A stretch of DNA of 40,294 nucleotides from an uncultured Caulobacterales bacterium (GCA_903837135.1 CAILTK010000084.1:1-40294), one strand, 5' to 3'; counted from the stretch's first letter, positions 25,918 through 35,950 are shown. Notes: a model not told the origin generated them from the letters alone. Made by a program: numbers and translations.

Positions 25918-28165
25918 CGAGCGCGCGCGGCAGGTTCTTCACGCCGCGACCGCGACCGGAAAGACTGGGGTTGGTCATGAAATACTCATGAGCGGAAAAC
26001 GGTTTGGAGCTCTTGGGGACCACACGGGTATATCCGCCGTCGGCGTCCAGGCTCCAGCTCGACGCCTCGTCCTTCAAATTGGCGACCATGATCTGGTTCA
26101 GCACCTGCTGGCGGACCGTCGGGTTCTCGAGCGGGACGAGCGATTCGATCCGCCGGTCCAGGTTGCGCGGCATCCAGTCGGCCGACGACAGGAAGATCTT
26201 GGCCTCCGCGCTCGGCATCGGCTTGCCGTTGGCGAAGCAGACGATGCGCGAATGCTCGAGAAAGCGGCCGACGATCGACTTGACCCGGATGTTGTCCGAC
26301 AGGCCCGGAACGCCGGGTCTCAGGCAGCAGATACCGCGCGCCACGAGGTCGATCTGCACCCCGTCCTGGCTGGCCCGATAGAGGGCGTCGATCACCTGCG
26401 GATCGACCAGGGAGTTCAGTTTGGCCCAGATGGCGGCCGGCAGGCCCGCGCGCGCATTGGCGGCCTCCTGCTCGATCAGGGTCAGCAGGGTGGGTTTCAG
26501 GCTGATCGGCGAGAAGGCGAGCTTCTCCAGCGCCTCCGGTTTGGCGTAGCCGGTGATGTAGTTGAAGATCCGCGAGGTGTCGCGCCCCAGCGCCGGGTCG
26601 CAGGTGAACAGCGACAGGTCGGTGTACACCTTGGCGGTGATCGGGTGGTAGTTGCCGGTGCCGAAGTGACAGTAGGTCCTCAAGGCCGACCCTTCGCGCC
26701 GCACCACCATCGAGAGCTTGGCGTGGGTCTTGTACTCGACGAAGCCGTAGACGACGTGGACGCCGGCCCGCTCCAGATCGCGCGCCCACTTCAGGTTGGC
26801 CGCCTCGTCGAAGCGGGCCTTGAGCTCGACCAGGGCGGTGACGCTCTTGCCGTTGTCGGCGGCCTCGATCAGGGCGGCGACGATCGGGCTGTCGTGGCTG
26901 GTGCGATAGAGGGTCTGCTTGATGGCCACCACATCGGGGTCGAGGGCGGCCTGGCGGATGAACTGAACCACCACGTCGAAGCTCTCGAACGGGTGGTGAA
27001 CCAGAATGTCCTTCTCCGAGATGGCGGCGAAGCAGTCGCCCGCGTGCTCGCGGATGCGCTCCGGAAAGCGGGCCTCGAAGGCCGGGAACTTCAGGTCGGC
27101 CCGGTCGGACGGGATCAGCGCGCCCAGCTGCGAGACGCCGAGGATGCCGTTCACCAGGATGATGTCCTGGGTCTCGGCGTGCAGGTTTTTGAGGATGAAC
27201 TCGCGCAGGTCCCCCGGCATGTCGCCGTCGATGGTGACCCGCACCACCGAGCCGAACCGGCGCTGGCGCAGCATGGCCTCGAACTCGCGGACCAGATCCT
27301 CCGCTTCCTCCTCGAGCTCCACGTCGGAGTCGCGGATCACCCGGAACACGCCCTTGGCTTCGACGTCGCAGTCGGGAAACAGCCGCTCGATGAACAGGGC
27401 CAGCACGTCCTCGATGGCGATGAAGCGCGCCGGCTTGCGCTTGGCGCGGCTTGGCCCCGCCGGCAGCGGCCAGAACCGCTTCACCTGGCTCGGCACCGGC
27501 ACGAGGGCGTAGAAGGTCTTCACGTCCGAGCGGCGGCGCAGCTTCAGCGCCAGGGTGAAGGCCAGGTTGGGGATGAAGGGGAAGGGGTGGGCCGGATCGA
27601 TCGCCAGGGGCGTCAGGATCGGGAACAGCTGCTCCATGAACATCGGCTCCAGCGCGTCTAGGTCCGCGTTGGTCGCCTGGGCGCCGGAGACCACATGGAT
27701 CCCCTCCGCCTTGAGCTTGGCCTTGAGGTCGCGCCACACCGTCTGCTGGCGACGCATCAGCGTCTTGGCGCCGGCGATCACCTGGTCGAGCTGTTCGGAC
27801 GGCGTCAGGCCGTCCTGACTGACCACGCGCACGCCCTCGCGCACCTGGCCGCGCAGGCCCGCCACCCGGACCATGTAGAACTCGTCGAGGTTGTTGGCGG
27901 AGATCGACAGGAAGCGCAGCCGCTCGAGCAGGGGGTGGCGCGTGTTTTCGGCCTCGTCGAGCACCCGGTCGTTGAAGGCCAGCCACGACATTTCGCGGTT
28001 GATGAACCGGTCGGGTGAGCCGATCAGGGCGCGGTCGAGCGTCAGCGGCGGGGCGGGGGTCTGCGGGCCGGGCGCGTCCTTATGGAGGTCGTTGGCGACC
28101 TCCGCGGGCAGGACATCGGTCATCGCGGGTTCGGGCGTGTCCATCGGATCCCGTTGTGGCGCCAT
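25898..28165 (-). CDS. ppk: Polyphosphate kinase 1
   Basis: 755 residues. PPK1 polymerises polyphosphate from ATP through a phosphohistidine. [20 protein letters not shown] and [20 protein letters not shown] mark the N-terminal domains; the catalytic His lies in [13 protein letters not shown] and a second conserved His in [13 protein letters not shown] at 28165 is taken, but in-frame ATG codons at 28144 and 28123 would give equally plausible starts because the first ~40 residues are not conserved. It overlaps ppx downstream and follows hdaA by 33 bp. Confidence 0.97.
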   Translation of the reverse strand: MAPQRDPMDTPEPAMTDVLPAEVANDLHKDAPGPQTPAPPLTLDRALIGSPDRFINREMSWLAFNDRVLDEAENTRHPLLERLRFLSISANNLDEFYMVRVAGLRGQVREGVRVVSQDGLTPSEQLDQVIAGAKTLMRRQQTVWRDLKAKLKAEGIHVVSGAQATNADLDALEPMFMEQLFPILTPLAIDPAHPFPFIPNLAFTLALKLRRRSDVKTFYALVPVPSQVKRFWPLPAGPSRAKRKPARFIAIEDVLALFIERLFPDCDVEAKGVFRVIRDSDVELEEEAEDLVREFEAMLRQRRFGSVVRVTIDGDMPGDLREFILKNLHAETQDIILVNGILGVSQLGALIPSDRADLKFPAFEARFPERIREHAGDCFAAISEKDILVHHPFESFDVVVQFIRQAALDPDVVAIKQTLYRTSHDSPIVAALIEAADNGKSVTALVELKARFDEAANLKWARDLERAGVHVVYGFVEYKTHAKLSMVVRREGSALRTYCHFGTGNYHPITAKVYTDLSLFTCDPALGRDTSRIFNYITGYAKPEALEKLAFSPISLKPTLLTLIEQEAANARAGLPAAIWAKLNSLVDPQVIDALYRASQDGVQIDLVARGICCLRPGVPGLSDNIRVKSIVGRFLEHSRIVCFANGKPMPSAEAKIFLSSADWMPRNLDRRIESLVPLENPTVRQQVLNQIMVANLKDEASSWSLDADGGYTRVVPKSSKPFSAHEYFMTNPSLSGRGRGVKNLPRALDVGSQR

Positions 28166-28198
28166 GGCCGGATCGTCACAAGCGCGGAACGATGACAG

Positions 28199-28909
28199 TT
28201 ATGCCGCCGGCTCGTCCTCGCCGCTCTGCAGCGCGAGAATGTCCTTGGCCAGGCTTCGGTTGAGGGGGCGCCGCAGGCCCGAGGACGCCGTCTCCAGGCG
28301 GTCCACCAGCACCGCCGCCGCCGGCACCGAGCGCTCCATGCGGGCGACCAGATAGGCGATGAGTTCGGGCGCGGGCCGGATCAGCCGTTCGGCGAAGAGG
28401 CGCCGGAGGGCGCCGCCGAGCACCCCGTCGTCGGGCTGATCGAGTTCGACCACGGGTAGGGCGTTCAGGCGCGACCTCAGGTCGGGCAGGGCGGCGGGCC
28501 AGGTCGCCGGCCGGGTGCGGGCGGTGATGAGCAGGGCGCGCTCGGGATCGCCGGCGCGGTTGAGCAGGTGGAACAGCCGCTCCTCGCTGAAGCCCTGGTC
28601 CGCGTCCTCGATCAGCAGCGGTCCGTCGATGTCGGTTTCGCGGTCGAGGGTCTCGAAGGTGGCGATCCGCGCGCCGGCCCGTTCGGCCCAGGCCAGGGCC
28701 AGATGAGTCTTGCCGGCGCCGGCCGGTCCGACCAGCGCCAGCGCGCCCAGGGTCCACCGCGGCCAGGCGTCGATCCGTGCGCTCGCCTCGGCATTGCAGG
28801 CGGAGACGACGAAGCTCTCGCGCCGAAAGGTCTGCGGCTGGCGCAGGTTCAGGCGAAGCTGTTCGCCCAAGGCCTTGATCCTGTTGAAACCATGGCCCGC
28901 TGGTAGCAC
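28199..28909 (-). CDS. hdaA: DnaA regulatory inactivator HdaA
   Basis: 236 residues, a short AAA+ protein related to DnaA domain III. Near the N-terminus QLRLNL (about 17-22) fits the beta-clamp-binding hexapeptide of Hda proteins. Walker A is GPAGAGKT at about 61-68 and Walker B is LLIEDAD; an arginine-finger region follows. With the sliding clamp it stimulates ATP hydrolysis by DnaA and so prevents re-initiation. The frame opens with GTG at 28909; a TTG at 28870 just before GEQLRLNL is an alternative start that keeps the clamp motif. It is followed by ppk. Confidence 0.9.
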   Translation of the reverse strand: MLPAGHGFNRIKALGEQLRLNLRQPQTFRRESFVVSACNAEASARIDAWPRWTLGALALVGPAGAGKTHLALAWAERAGARIATFETLDRETDIDGPLLIEDADQGFSEERLFHLLNRAGDPERALLITARTRPATWPAALPDLRSRLNALPVVELDQPDDGVLGGALRRLFAERLIRPAPELIAYLVARMERSVPAAAVLVDRLETASSGLRRPLNRSLAKDILALQSGEDEPAA

Positions 28910-29027
28910 GTGCGGACGCCGGGGTCGACGGGGGATGGGCGCGACCTCGATGCGGGACGCGACGGTCTGCGTTCAACTTCTCCGCCGACCCGCGCAACCC
29001 GCGTCGACCGGTCCGCGTTGGCCGCGG

Positions 29028-29327
29028 ATGGACGCCGCCATCGAACTCACCGCGGACGAGATCGAGCTTCTGCGTCGGGCCGCCTCGGCGCCGGTCGCCT
29101 GCGACAGCGTCATGATCCGGCAGCGCTGCCTCAACCTCGAAGCGCGGGCTCTGCTGCAACGCCTCGCGCGCGGCGCCGACCCCGTCATCCGTCGTCCGAC
29201 CTTCGCCCTGACCGCGCTGGGGTGGCGACGCCTGAGGATGGCGGTGCGGCGGGCTCCGCCCGCATTTACCGCGTCGCGGCGGAGCGCGGCGCGATCATCG
29301 TCCACCCTCTTCCTCGTCGTCGACTAG
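29028..29327 (+). CDS. Small hypothetical protein
   Basis: 99 residues from ATG at 29028. The first ~70 residues (LTADEIELLRRAASAP, then VMIRQRCLNLEARALLQRLA and FALTALGWRRLRM) look like a helical, possibly winged-helix protein with a final wing strand, a pattern seen in short MarR-like or unannotated proteins. The last ~25 residues are low-complexity. No good ribosome binding site is visible. It sits alone between hdaA (divergent) and the alcohol dehydrogenase (convergent). A real gene is likelier than not, but it is unproven. Confidence 0.45.
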   Translation: MDAAIELTADEIELLRRAASAPVACDSVMIRQRCLNLEARALLQRLARGADPVIRRPTFALTALGWRRLRMAVRRAPPAFTASRRSAARSSSTLFLVVD

Positions 29328-29336
29328 CCCTGGGCC

Positions 29337-30362
29337 TTAGAACGGGATCACGATCCGTCCGTCGACGGCGCCGGTCTTGAGGTCGGCGAAGACGGCGTTG
29401 ATGTCCTCGAGCCGGCGCTCGTGGATGTGCGCCTTGACCATGCCGTCGGCGGCGAAGGCGATGGCCTCGGCGAGGTCCTTTCGCGTGCCGACGATGGACC
29501 CTCGCAGCGTGATGCGCTTGAGGACGACGTCGAAGATCGGGGTGGCGAAGTCTCCCGGCGGAAGCCCGACGAGGCTCACCGTGCCCTTGCGGCGCACCAT
29601 CTGGATGGCCTGGGAGAAGGCGGCCGGGGAGACCGCGGTCACCAGCACGCCGTGCGCGCCCCCGCCGGTCTGCTTGACCACCTGGGCCGCCGCATCCGGC
29701 GCGGCCGCGTTGATCGCCACCTCCGCGCCCATGGCGCGGGCGAGGGCCAGTTTCTCCTCGGTGACGTCGAGGGCCACGACGTGAAGTCCCATGGCCTTGG
29801 CGTATTGGATCGCCACGTGGCCCAGCCCGCCTATGCCCGAAATCGCGATCCATTCGCCGGGGCGCGCCTCGGTCTCCTTGATCCCCTTGTAGGTCGTCAC
29901 TCCGGCGCACAGGATCGGCGCGATGCCGGAGAAGTCGACGTGGTCCGGCAACCGCGCCACATAGTCCGCGGCGCCGATCGCGTACTCGGCGAAGCTGCCA
30001 TTGACGCTGTAGCCGCTGTCGTGCTGCGTTTCGCACAGGGTCTCCCAGCCGGTGATGCAATGCTCACAGCAGCCGCACGCGTCGTGCAGCCAGGCGATGC
30101 CCACCGCGTCGCCCTCCTTCAGCCGCGTCACGCCGGCGCCCAGGGCCACCACCGTTCCCGCGCCTTCGTGACCCGGGATGAACGGAACGGTCGGCTTGAC
30201 GGGCCAGTCGCCGCCGGCGGCGTGAACGTCGGTATGGCAGACGCCGGTCGCCCGGATCTTGACCAGAACCTCGCCGGGACCCGGCGTGGGGATCGGAACC
30301 TCTTCGATCGTCAAGGGCCCGCCAAGCTGGCGCACGACCGCCGCCTTCATCGTTTCAGCCAT
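29337..30362 (-). CDS. Zinc-dependent alcohol dehydrogenase (AdhP-like)
   Basis: 341 residues of the medium-chain dehydrogenase family. Catalytic zinc ligands are Cys 42 (GVCHTDVH) and the GHEGAG motif (His 65, Glu 66); the structural zinc site has Cys 96, 99, 102 and 110. The NAD-binding loop is GIGGLGHVAIQ. It resembles propanol-preferring/ethanol-active AdhP. ATG at 30362 is chosen because GGAGAGG lies a few bases upstream; the longer frame would read through the candidate FNR-type site. That site, 52-66 bp upstream, suggests control by oxygen. GST precedes it on the same strand. Confidence 0.94.
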   Translation of the reverse strand: MAETMKAAVVRQLGGPLTIEEVPIPTPGPGEVLVKIRATGVCHTDVHAAGGDWPVKPTVPFIPGHEGAGTVVALGAGVTRLKEGDAVGIAWLHDACGCCEHCITGWETLCETQHDSGYSVNGSFAEYAIGAADYVARLPDHVDFSGIAPILCAGVTTYKGIKETEARPGEWIAISGIGGLGHVAIQYAKAMGLHVVALDVTEEKLALARAMGAEVAINAAAPDAAAQVVKQTGGGAHGVLVTAVSPAAFSQAIQMVRRKGTVSLVGLPPGDFATPIFDVVLKRITLRGSIVGTRKDLAEAIAFAADGMVKAHIHERRLEDINAVFADLKTGAVDGRIVIPF

Positions 30363-30414
30363 GGGGACCTCTCCAGAAAGGAGATCAGCGTCGGCCATGG
30401 CGCGGCGGCGCACA

Positions 30415-30428
30415 TTGACCGATGTCAA
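30415..30428. promoter_or_regulatory. Candidate CRP/FNR-family (FNR/FixK-type) box
   Basis: TTGAC-CGAT-GTCAA is a perfect inverted repeat of the TTGAY-N4-RTCAA form recognised by FNR, FixK and DNR-type regulators. It is centred about 59 bp upstream of the alcohol dehydrogenase start. No recognisable -10 hexamer is seen at the class II distance. Confidence 0.45.
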
Positions 30429-30443
30429 CGGGCGTGGCCGGGC

Positions 30444-31085
30444 TCAGGTCAGCATCGGCCGCAGGCCGGGGTCGCCCTTGGCCATGGCCCGCTGGTAGGC
30501 CGGGCGCTCGCCGATCCGTTTCAGATAGGCGAGGGTGTGCGGGGCGTCGGCGAGGTCGCGCGGCGTGAACGCCCGCAGGGTGGTGAGGGTGAACACCATC
30601 ATGATGTCCGCCGCGGTCAGGTCCTCGCCGGCGAAGAACGGCGCCGCGGCGAGCCGGCCCTCCACCAGGGCGTGGGCGCGCTGGGACCGGTCGTTCACGA
30701 ACTGCATCGCCGGATGGTCCGCTCCGGCGCCGACGAAGGCGGCGACCATCCGAATCATCTCGCTGGCGCCCATGGAGGCGTTGGCGAAGTGCAGCCAGAA
30801 CAGATAGTTGGCGAACTCCGGATCCGATGGCGACAAGGACAGCCGGCCCCGCCCGTACTTGGCGACGATATATTCGACGATGGCTCCGGACTCGGCCATC
30901 ACCGTCTCGCCGTCCTCGATCACCGGCGCCGTGCCCACCGGATGCAGGGCCTTGTAGTCCGCGGGCGCGAGCCGGGTGACCGGATCGCGGTCGTAGCGCT
31001 TGAGCGAGTACGGGATGGCCAACTCTTCGCAGAGCCAGACGATTCGCTCGGACTGCGAGACGCCGAGGTGATGGACGACGAGCAT
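30444..31085 (-). CDS. Glutathione S-transferase family protein
   Basis: 213 residues. The N-terminal thioredoxin-like domain starts MLVVHHLGVSQSERIVWLCEEL and includes the cis-Pro region GTAPVIEDG and the glutathione-contacting ESGAIVEYI; the all-helical C-terminal domain spans about 90-210. This resembles the bacterial GST groups with Ser as the likely glutathione-activating residue (in GVSQSERI). ATG at 31085 has AAGGGG 7 nt upstream; an ATG two codons earlier is too close to that site. Substrate unknown. It lies between the secreted protein gene and the alcohol dehydrogenase. Confidence 0.92.
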   Translation of the reverse strand: MLVVHHLGVSQSERIVWLCEELAIPYSLKRYDRDPVTRLAPADYKALHPVGTAPVIEDGETVMAESGAIVEYIVAKYGRGRLSLSPSDPEFANYLFWLHFANASMGASEMIRMVAAFVGAGADHPAMQFVNDRSQRAHALVEGRLAAAPFFAGEDLTAADIMMVFTLTTLRAFTPRDLADAPHTLAYLKRIGERPAYQRAMAKGDPGLRPMLT

Positions 31086-31129
31086 GGACATCCCCTTGCC
31101 GCTCAGGCTCCTAACGCTCAGCCGCCCGC

Positions 31130-31765
31130 CTACATGGGCGGCGCCTTGCCGTTCTCGCCCACCGCGACGGCCGTGGACATCAGGCCATTGGGGGTGGAGG
31201 CCACCACCAGAAACACCTTTACTCCCGGTTGAACAAGCCCGCGTTCGCCGCGGGTGATCAGCACGATCGGCGTCTTGGGCGGAACCTCGATGTGGCGGGT
31301 CTCGGTAAAATAGGTCACGTCGAGCGCCTGGCCCTTGCGGCTGGAGGCGACCGTCTTGACCGTGCCGTTGGTCATCTTGGAGCCCTTCTTCAGGTCCCAG
31401 TCGTAATGGCCCTCGCCCATCTTCACCCCCGGCGGGAAGACGTGGACCTCGAGCGATTTTCCGCTGCCGTCGGGCTGGGGCATTTCGGCGGTGCCGATGA
31501 AGCTGCCGGGCTGGATCTCCGAGGACTTGATCGGCTTGGTGACCTGGACGGTCCAGGTCTTGGTCAGGTTGACCACCACCACCTTGCCGTCGCGGGTCTT
31601 GAGCGTGAGCTTGTTGTCGCCGACGTCGGTGACGGCGCCGCGGACGATGTGCGGCATGGGCGGCGCGGCGGGCGCCGGCTGGGCCAGGGCGACGGAGGCG
31701 GCGGCCAAGCCGCTGATGGCCATGCCGACAGCCGCGCCAATGGCCGCGATTCTGATCCTGCGCAT
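31130..31765 (-). CDS. Secreted protein with DUF5666-like beta domains, unknown function
   Basis: 211 residues with a signal peptide (MRRIRIAAIGAAVGMAISGL, cleavage near ALAQ-P). The mature part has two similar OB-like strands segments: VRGAVTDVGDNKLTLKTRDGKVVVVNL with IQPGSFIGTA, and NGTVKTVASSRKGQALDVTYF with VQPGVKVFLV, a pattern seen in DUF5666-type periplasmic proteins. ATG at 31765 follows AGGGG at a good distance; a start six codons earlier is possible. It is divergent from ohrR, so it may be under OhrR control. The domain name is tentative. Confidence 0.7.
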   Translation of the reverse strand: MRRIRIAAIGAAVGMAISGLAAASVALAQPAPAAPPMPHIVRGAVTDVGDNKLTLKTRDGKVVVVNLTKTWTVQVTKPIKSSEIQPGSFIGTAEMPQPDGSGKSLEVHVFPPGVKMGEGHYDWDLKKGSKMTNGTVKTVASSRKGQALDVTYFTETRHIEVPPKTPIVLITRGERGLVQPGVKVFLVVASTPNGLMSTAVAVGENGKAPPM

Positions 31766-31817
31766 CCTCAACCCCTTTTGCATTTCTGATTGTCGAAGCG
31801 CGACTATTCGGTCCTGC

Positions 31818-31859
31818 TTTGAAATTTGTCAAATAAGATCGTACACAATTTAATTTCGC
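31818..31859. promoter_or_regulatory. AT-rich divergent control region with candidate OhrR sites
   Basis: TTTGA-N6-TCAAA (31818-31833) is an inverted repeat, and ACAATT-T-AATTTC (31845-31858) resembles the known OhrR operator TACAATT-N-AATTGTA in its central part. The region is strikingly AT-rich for this window and separates ohrR from the divergent secreted protein gene. Confidence 0.35.
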
Positions 31860-31929
31860 GCTCGCGGCCGGGACCCCGGTTGCGCTAACGGATCGTCCGT
31901 ACAGTGACGCACAGAATCGGCAGGAGATC

Positions 31930-32391
<462 letters not shown>

Positions 32392-32522
32392 CTGGTGGAG
32401 TCACCGCTGGCGCGTCCCGCGGACGCCGTCATTCTTGACATCGCGGCGACCTCATGCGCCCTTCCGCGCTCTTCGCGACCACCCTTTTCAACGCGCCCGT
32501 CCGAGGCGCGGGACTGCTTCTC

Positions 32523-34319
32523 ATGCACGCCTATCGCACTCACACCTGCGGCGCGCTCCGCGCGACCGACGCGGGCTCCGCCGTCCGTCTTTCGGGCTGG
32601 ATCCATCGCAAGCGCGACCACGGCGGGCTGATGTTCATCGACCTGCGCGACAATTACGGCCTGACCCAGCTGGTGCTGCATCCCGAGACGCCGGGCTTCG
32701 CCATCGCCGAGCGGGCGCGGGCCGAGACCGTGATCCGCATCGACGGCGAGGTGGTGCCGCGCGACGCGGCCGCGGTGAACCCCAACCTCGCCACCGGCGC
32801 GGTCGAAGTGCGGGTGCGCGAGATCGAGGTGCTGGGCGAGGCGCAGGAGCTGCCTGTGCCGGTGTTCGGCTAGCCGGACTATCCGGAGGACCTGCGGCTC
32901 AAGTACCGTTACCTCGACCTGCGCCGCGACAGCCTGCACCGCAACATCCTGCTGCGCTCGTCGGTGATCGCCTCGATCCGGCGGCGGATGGTCGAGCAGG
33001 GCTTCACCGAGTTTCAGACCCCGATCCTGACCGCCTCCTCGCCCGAGGGCGCGCGCGACTATCTGGTGCCGTCGCGGCTCTATCCGGGCCAGTTCTACGC
33101 CCTGCCGCAGGCGCCGCAGATGTTCAAGCAGCTCCTGATGGTGTCGGGCTTCGACCGCTATTTCCAGATCGCGCCCTGTTTCCGCGACGAGGATGCGCGC
33201 GCCGACCGCTCGCCGGGGGAGTTCTACCAGCTCGATCTCGAGATGAGTTTCGTCACCCAGGACGACGTCTTCGCCGCCATCGAACCGGTGATGCGCGGCG
33301 TGTTCGAGGAGTTCGCCGCCTGGAACGGAAAGGACCGCAAGGTCACCGAGGGCGCCTTCCCGCGCATTCCCTACCGGACCGCCATCGCCAAGTACGGCTC
33401 GGACAAGCCCGACCTCAGAAACCCGATCGAGATGCAGGACGTCTCGGAGGCCTTCCGCGGCGGCGGCTTCGGGGTCTTCGCCGGCATATTGGCCGGAAAT
33501 GAGAAGGCCAGGATCTGGGCCATTCCGGCGCCGGGCGGCGGCTCGCGCGCCTTCTGCGACCGGATGAACGACTGGGCCAAGGGCGAGGGCCAGCCGGGCC
33601 TGGCCTACATCTTCTGGCGAGAGGGCGAAGCCGAGGGCGCCGGGCCGGTGGCCAAGAATCTCGGCGCCGAACGCACCGAGGCGATCCGCAGCCAGCTTGG
33701 CCTCAAGGCCGGCGACGCAGTGTTCTTCGCCGCCGGCGATCCCGCCGCCTTCTACAAGTTCGCCGGCTCGGCGCGCACCCGCATCGGCCAGGAGCTCAGC
33801 CTGATCGCCGAGAACGAATTCCGGCTGTGCTGGATCGTCGACTTCCCGATGTACGAATGGGCCGAGGAGGAGAAGAAGATCGACTTCTCCCACAATCCCT
33901 TCTCGATGCCGCAGGGCGGGATGGAGGCGCTGAACAGCAAGGATCCGCTCGATATCCTGGCCTATCAGTACGACATCGTCTGCAACGGCGTTGAGCTGTC
34001 CTCGGGCGCGATCCGCAACCACCGCCCCGACATCATGATGCGGGCGTTCGAGATCGCCGGCTATTCGCAGGCCGAGGTGGAGGTCGAGTTCGCCGGCCTG
34101 CTCAACGCGCTGCGCTTCGGCGCGCCGCCGCACGGCGGCATCGCGCCCGGCATCGACCGCATCGTCATGCTGCTGGCGGGGGTGGACAACATCCGCGAGG
34201 TGATCGCCTTCCCGTTCAACCAGCAGGCCCGCGACCTGATGATGAACGCCCCGGCCGAAGTCCGCGAAAAGCAGCTGCGCGAGCTGCACATCCGCGTGGT
34301 CCAGCCGCCCAAGGGGTGA
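32523..34319 (+). CDS. aspS: Aspartyl-tRNA synthetase with in-frame amber codon
   Basis: The frame encodes 598 residues, a normal AspRS, if TAG at 32871-32873 (codon 117) is read through. Before it is a complete OB-fold anticodon-binding domain ([32 protein letters not shown]). After it come [14 protein letters not shown], class II motif 1 near EFQTP, motif 2 ([19 protein letters not shown]) and motif 3 ([14 protein letters not shown]). The family normally has Glu in FGEPDYPED, so GAG-to-TAG is one substitution. Gene callers would split it into 32523-32873 and a GTG-started 32964-34319 lacking part of motif 1. Sequencing error, suppression or real splitting are all possible. Confidence 0.9.
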
Positions 34320-34337
34320 GCCGGCGGGCTTCGCGGC

Positions 34338-35315
34338 TCAATCGTCGTCGTCGCTGCGAGTGCGGTGGCGGCGCTCTTCCTCGATCGCCTTGCGCGCGGC
34401 TTCGGCGGCGTGGGCGATGGCTTCGCGCGAATGGGCCAGCGCCTGGCGGACCTCCGCGGCGACCGCGGGCGACATGGGCGGCATGGGCGGCCGCGGCGGC
34501 ATGGGCGGCCGCGGCGCCTCGATCACGGAGCCGTGATGGCAACCGCTCGATCTCAGCCCGGAGGGCAGGCGGGTCGAGGAGTCGGTGCAGGCATCGTCCA
34601 CCTGTTCCTGGGTCAGGCCGCGGACGCCGCTGAGATCGGCGGCATGCAGCAAGGTCCCGCCGAGGTCGGCCTTGCGCAGATTGGCGCCCGCCAGGCCCGC
34701 CCCGGTCAGGTTGGCGCGGCTGAGATCGGCGTCCTCGAAATTGGCGTGTTCGAAATGGCCGCCGATCATGATGCTGTCGGTCAGATCGGCGTGGGAGAAA
34801 TCCGCGCCTTCGGCGGCGACGCTGTTCATCTCCGAGTGGACGATGTCGGCGCTATGGAGGTGGGCGTGGCGGAAGTTCGCGCCCTTCAGGTCGCAGACCG
34901 AGAAACTCGCCGATTCCGCATGCGCGTCGGTCAGGTTGGCGGCGCCGAAGCTGGTCGCCTTGGCGTCCAGGCCCGACATCATGACGCCTGAGAAGTTCAC
35001 CCCCCTGAAGGTCGACCCGATCAGCTGGGCGCCCCTGAGGTCGGCCCCGGTGAAGTCGCCGCCGGAGAAGTTCGACCCGATCAGCTTGGCCCCCCGCAGG
35101 TCCGCGCCGATCAGCTGAGCGTTGGGGAACTGGGCCCCCATGAAGGAGGCGTCGGTGAGCTTGCGGCGCGAAAACTCGCAGTGCGGGCACGAGCCGCCGA
35201 AGAAGGTCGACCGGGCGACATCCGGGTCGGCGATCACGTCGGCGAAAGCTGGCCGAACACCGAAAGACAAGGCGGCGGCGGCCATTACGGCGATGACGCG
35301 GAGGGGAAGCGACAT
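34338..35315 (-). CDS. Periplasmic pentapeptide-repeat protein (larger of a pair)
   Basis: 325 residues with a signal peptide (MSLPLRVIAVMAAAALSFG, cleavage near AFA-D). A CPHC motif follows, then about 35 pentapeptide units of the A(D/N)LXX type (for example GADLRGAKLIGSNFSGGDF), which form a right-handed square beta-helix. The segment DDACTDSSTRLPSGLRSSGC closes the solenoid, and a Pro-rich stretch and a long charged helix (about 275-325) follow. The second paralogue lies upstream on the same strand. Start ATG at 35315 fits the signal peptide and has GGAGGGG nearby. Function unknown. Confidence 0.85.
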   Translation of the reverse strand: MSLPLRVIAVMAAAALSFGVRPAFADVIADPDVARSTFFGGSCPHCEFSRRKLTDASFMGAQFPNAQLIGADLRGAKLIGSNFSGGDFTGADLRGAQLIGSTFRGVNFSGVMMSGLDAKATSFGAANLTDAHAESASFSVCDLKGANFRHAHLHSADIVHSEMNSVAAEGADFSHADLTDSIMIGGHFEHANFEDADLSRANLTGAGLAGANLRKADLGGTLLHAADLSGVRGLTQEQVDDACTDSSTRLPSGLRSSGCHHGSVIEAPRPPMPPRPPMPPMSPAVAAEVRQALAHSREAIAHAAEAARKAIEEERRHRTRSDDDD

Positions 35316-35395
35316 GCGAACCGTGTCGCCCAAAGTTGCTGTTGAGGCCACTTAATTCGCCGTAACGGACATGAGCGTCCGATGAACGGGGAGAG

Positions 35396-35896
35396 CTAGC
35401 CGCAGGGCTTCAGGTGCAGGCCGCGCGGCAGGGTGGTCGAGGCGTCGCCGCAGGCCTGGGCGAGCTGCGCCGGGCTCAGTCCGCGGGCCCGGGCCATCTC
35501 GGCGCCGGAGAAGTTGGCGCCGGACAGCGTCGCGCCGGCGAAGTTCGCCCCTTCGAGATAGGCGCCGACGAAGGTGGCGTTGGTCAGGTCGGCGCGGCTG
35601 AAATCCGCCCGACCCATCACCGCGCCATAGGCGTTGAGGTCGCGCAGATCCCCGCCGGCGAACCGGGCGCCGCCGGCCACGGAGGCGGACACGTCGGACT
35701 GCCGCAGGCGGGCGCCGGCGAGATTGCGGCCCTTGAGGTTCAGGCTGCCGAAATCGGCCTGGAACAGGTTGCAGCGCGGACAGGCCGCGCCGGCCTTCAC
35801 GCGCGCGATCTGACCGGCGTTCTGGGCCGCGGCGGGCGCACTGATCCCGAGCCCCAGGAGAGCGACCACCAGAACGCTGCGCAGGGTTGTGTCCAT
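35396..35896 (-). CDS. Periplasmic pentapeptide-repeat protein (smaller of a pair)
   Basis: 166 residues with a signal peptide (MDTTLRSVLVVALLGLGI, cleavage after AAAQ). CPRC then precedes about 16 pentapeptide units (LNLKGRNLAGARL, ADFSRADLTNATF) and ends with QACGDASTTLPRGLHLKPCG. The same Cys pairs and C-terminal cap occur in the larger neighbour, which adds a charged C-terminal helix, so the two are paralogues. Each protein has four cysteines placed before and after the solenoid, suggesting disulfide caps. It is divergent from the DUF2059 gene. Function unknown. Confidence 0.85.
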   Translation of the reverse strand: MDTTLRSVLVVALLGLGISAPAAAQNAGQIARVKAGAACPRCNLFQADFGSLNLKGRNLAGARLRQSDVSASVAGGARFAGGDLRDLNAYGAVMGRADFSRADLTNATFVGAYLEGANFAGATLSGANFSGAEMARARGLSPAQLAQACGDASTTLPRGLHLKPCG

Positions 35897-35950
35897 TCGC
35901 CGATGGATGCCACATGCTGCTTAAGCTTTCGTGCAAGCCGGCGGGGATCC

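Noticed and set aside
28710-29027. Longer plus-strand version of the small hypothetical gene, starting within hdaA
   Set aside because: It would overlap the coding region of hdaA in antisense; only the part from 29028 has protein-like character.
32454-32522. Upstream ATG extending aspS by 23 residues
   Set aside because: The added residues ([12 protein letters not shown]...) are not part of the AspRS family, and [13 protein letters not shown] at 32523 is the usual start.
32871-32873. Genome-wide recoding of TAG as a sense codon
   Set aside because: TAG ends several genes at the family-expected C-terminus in this window (for example at 4365-4367, 24328-24330 and 36572-36574), so it works as a stop codon here.
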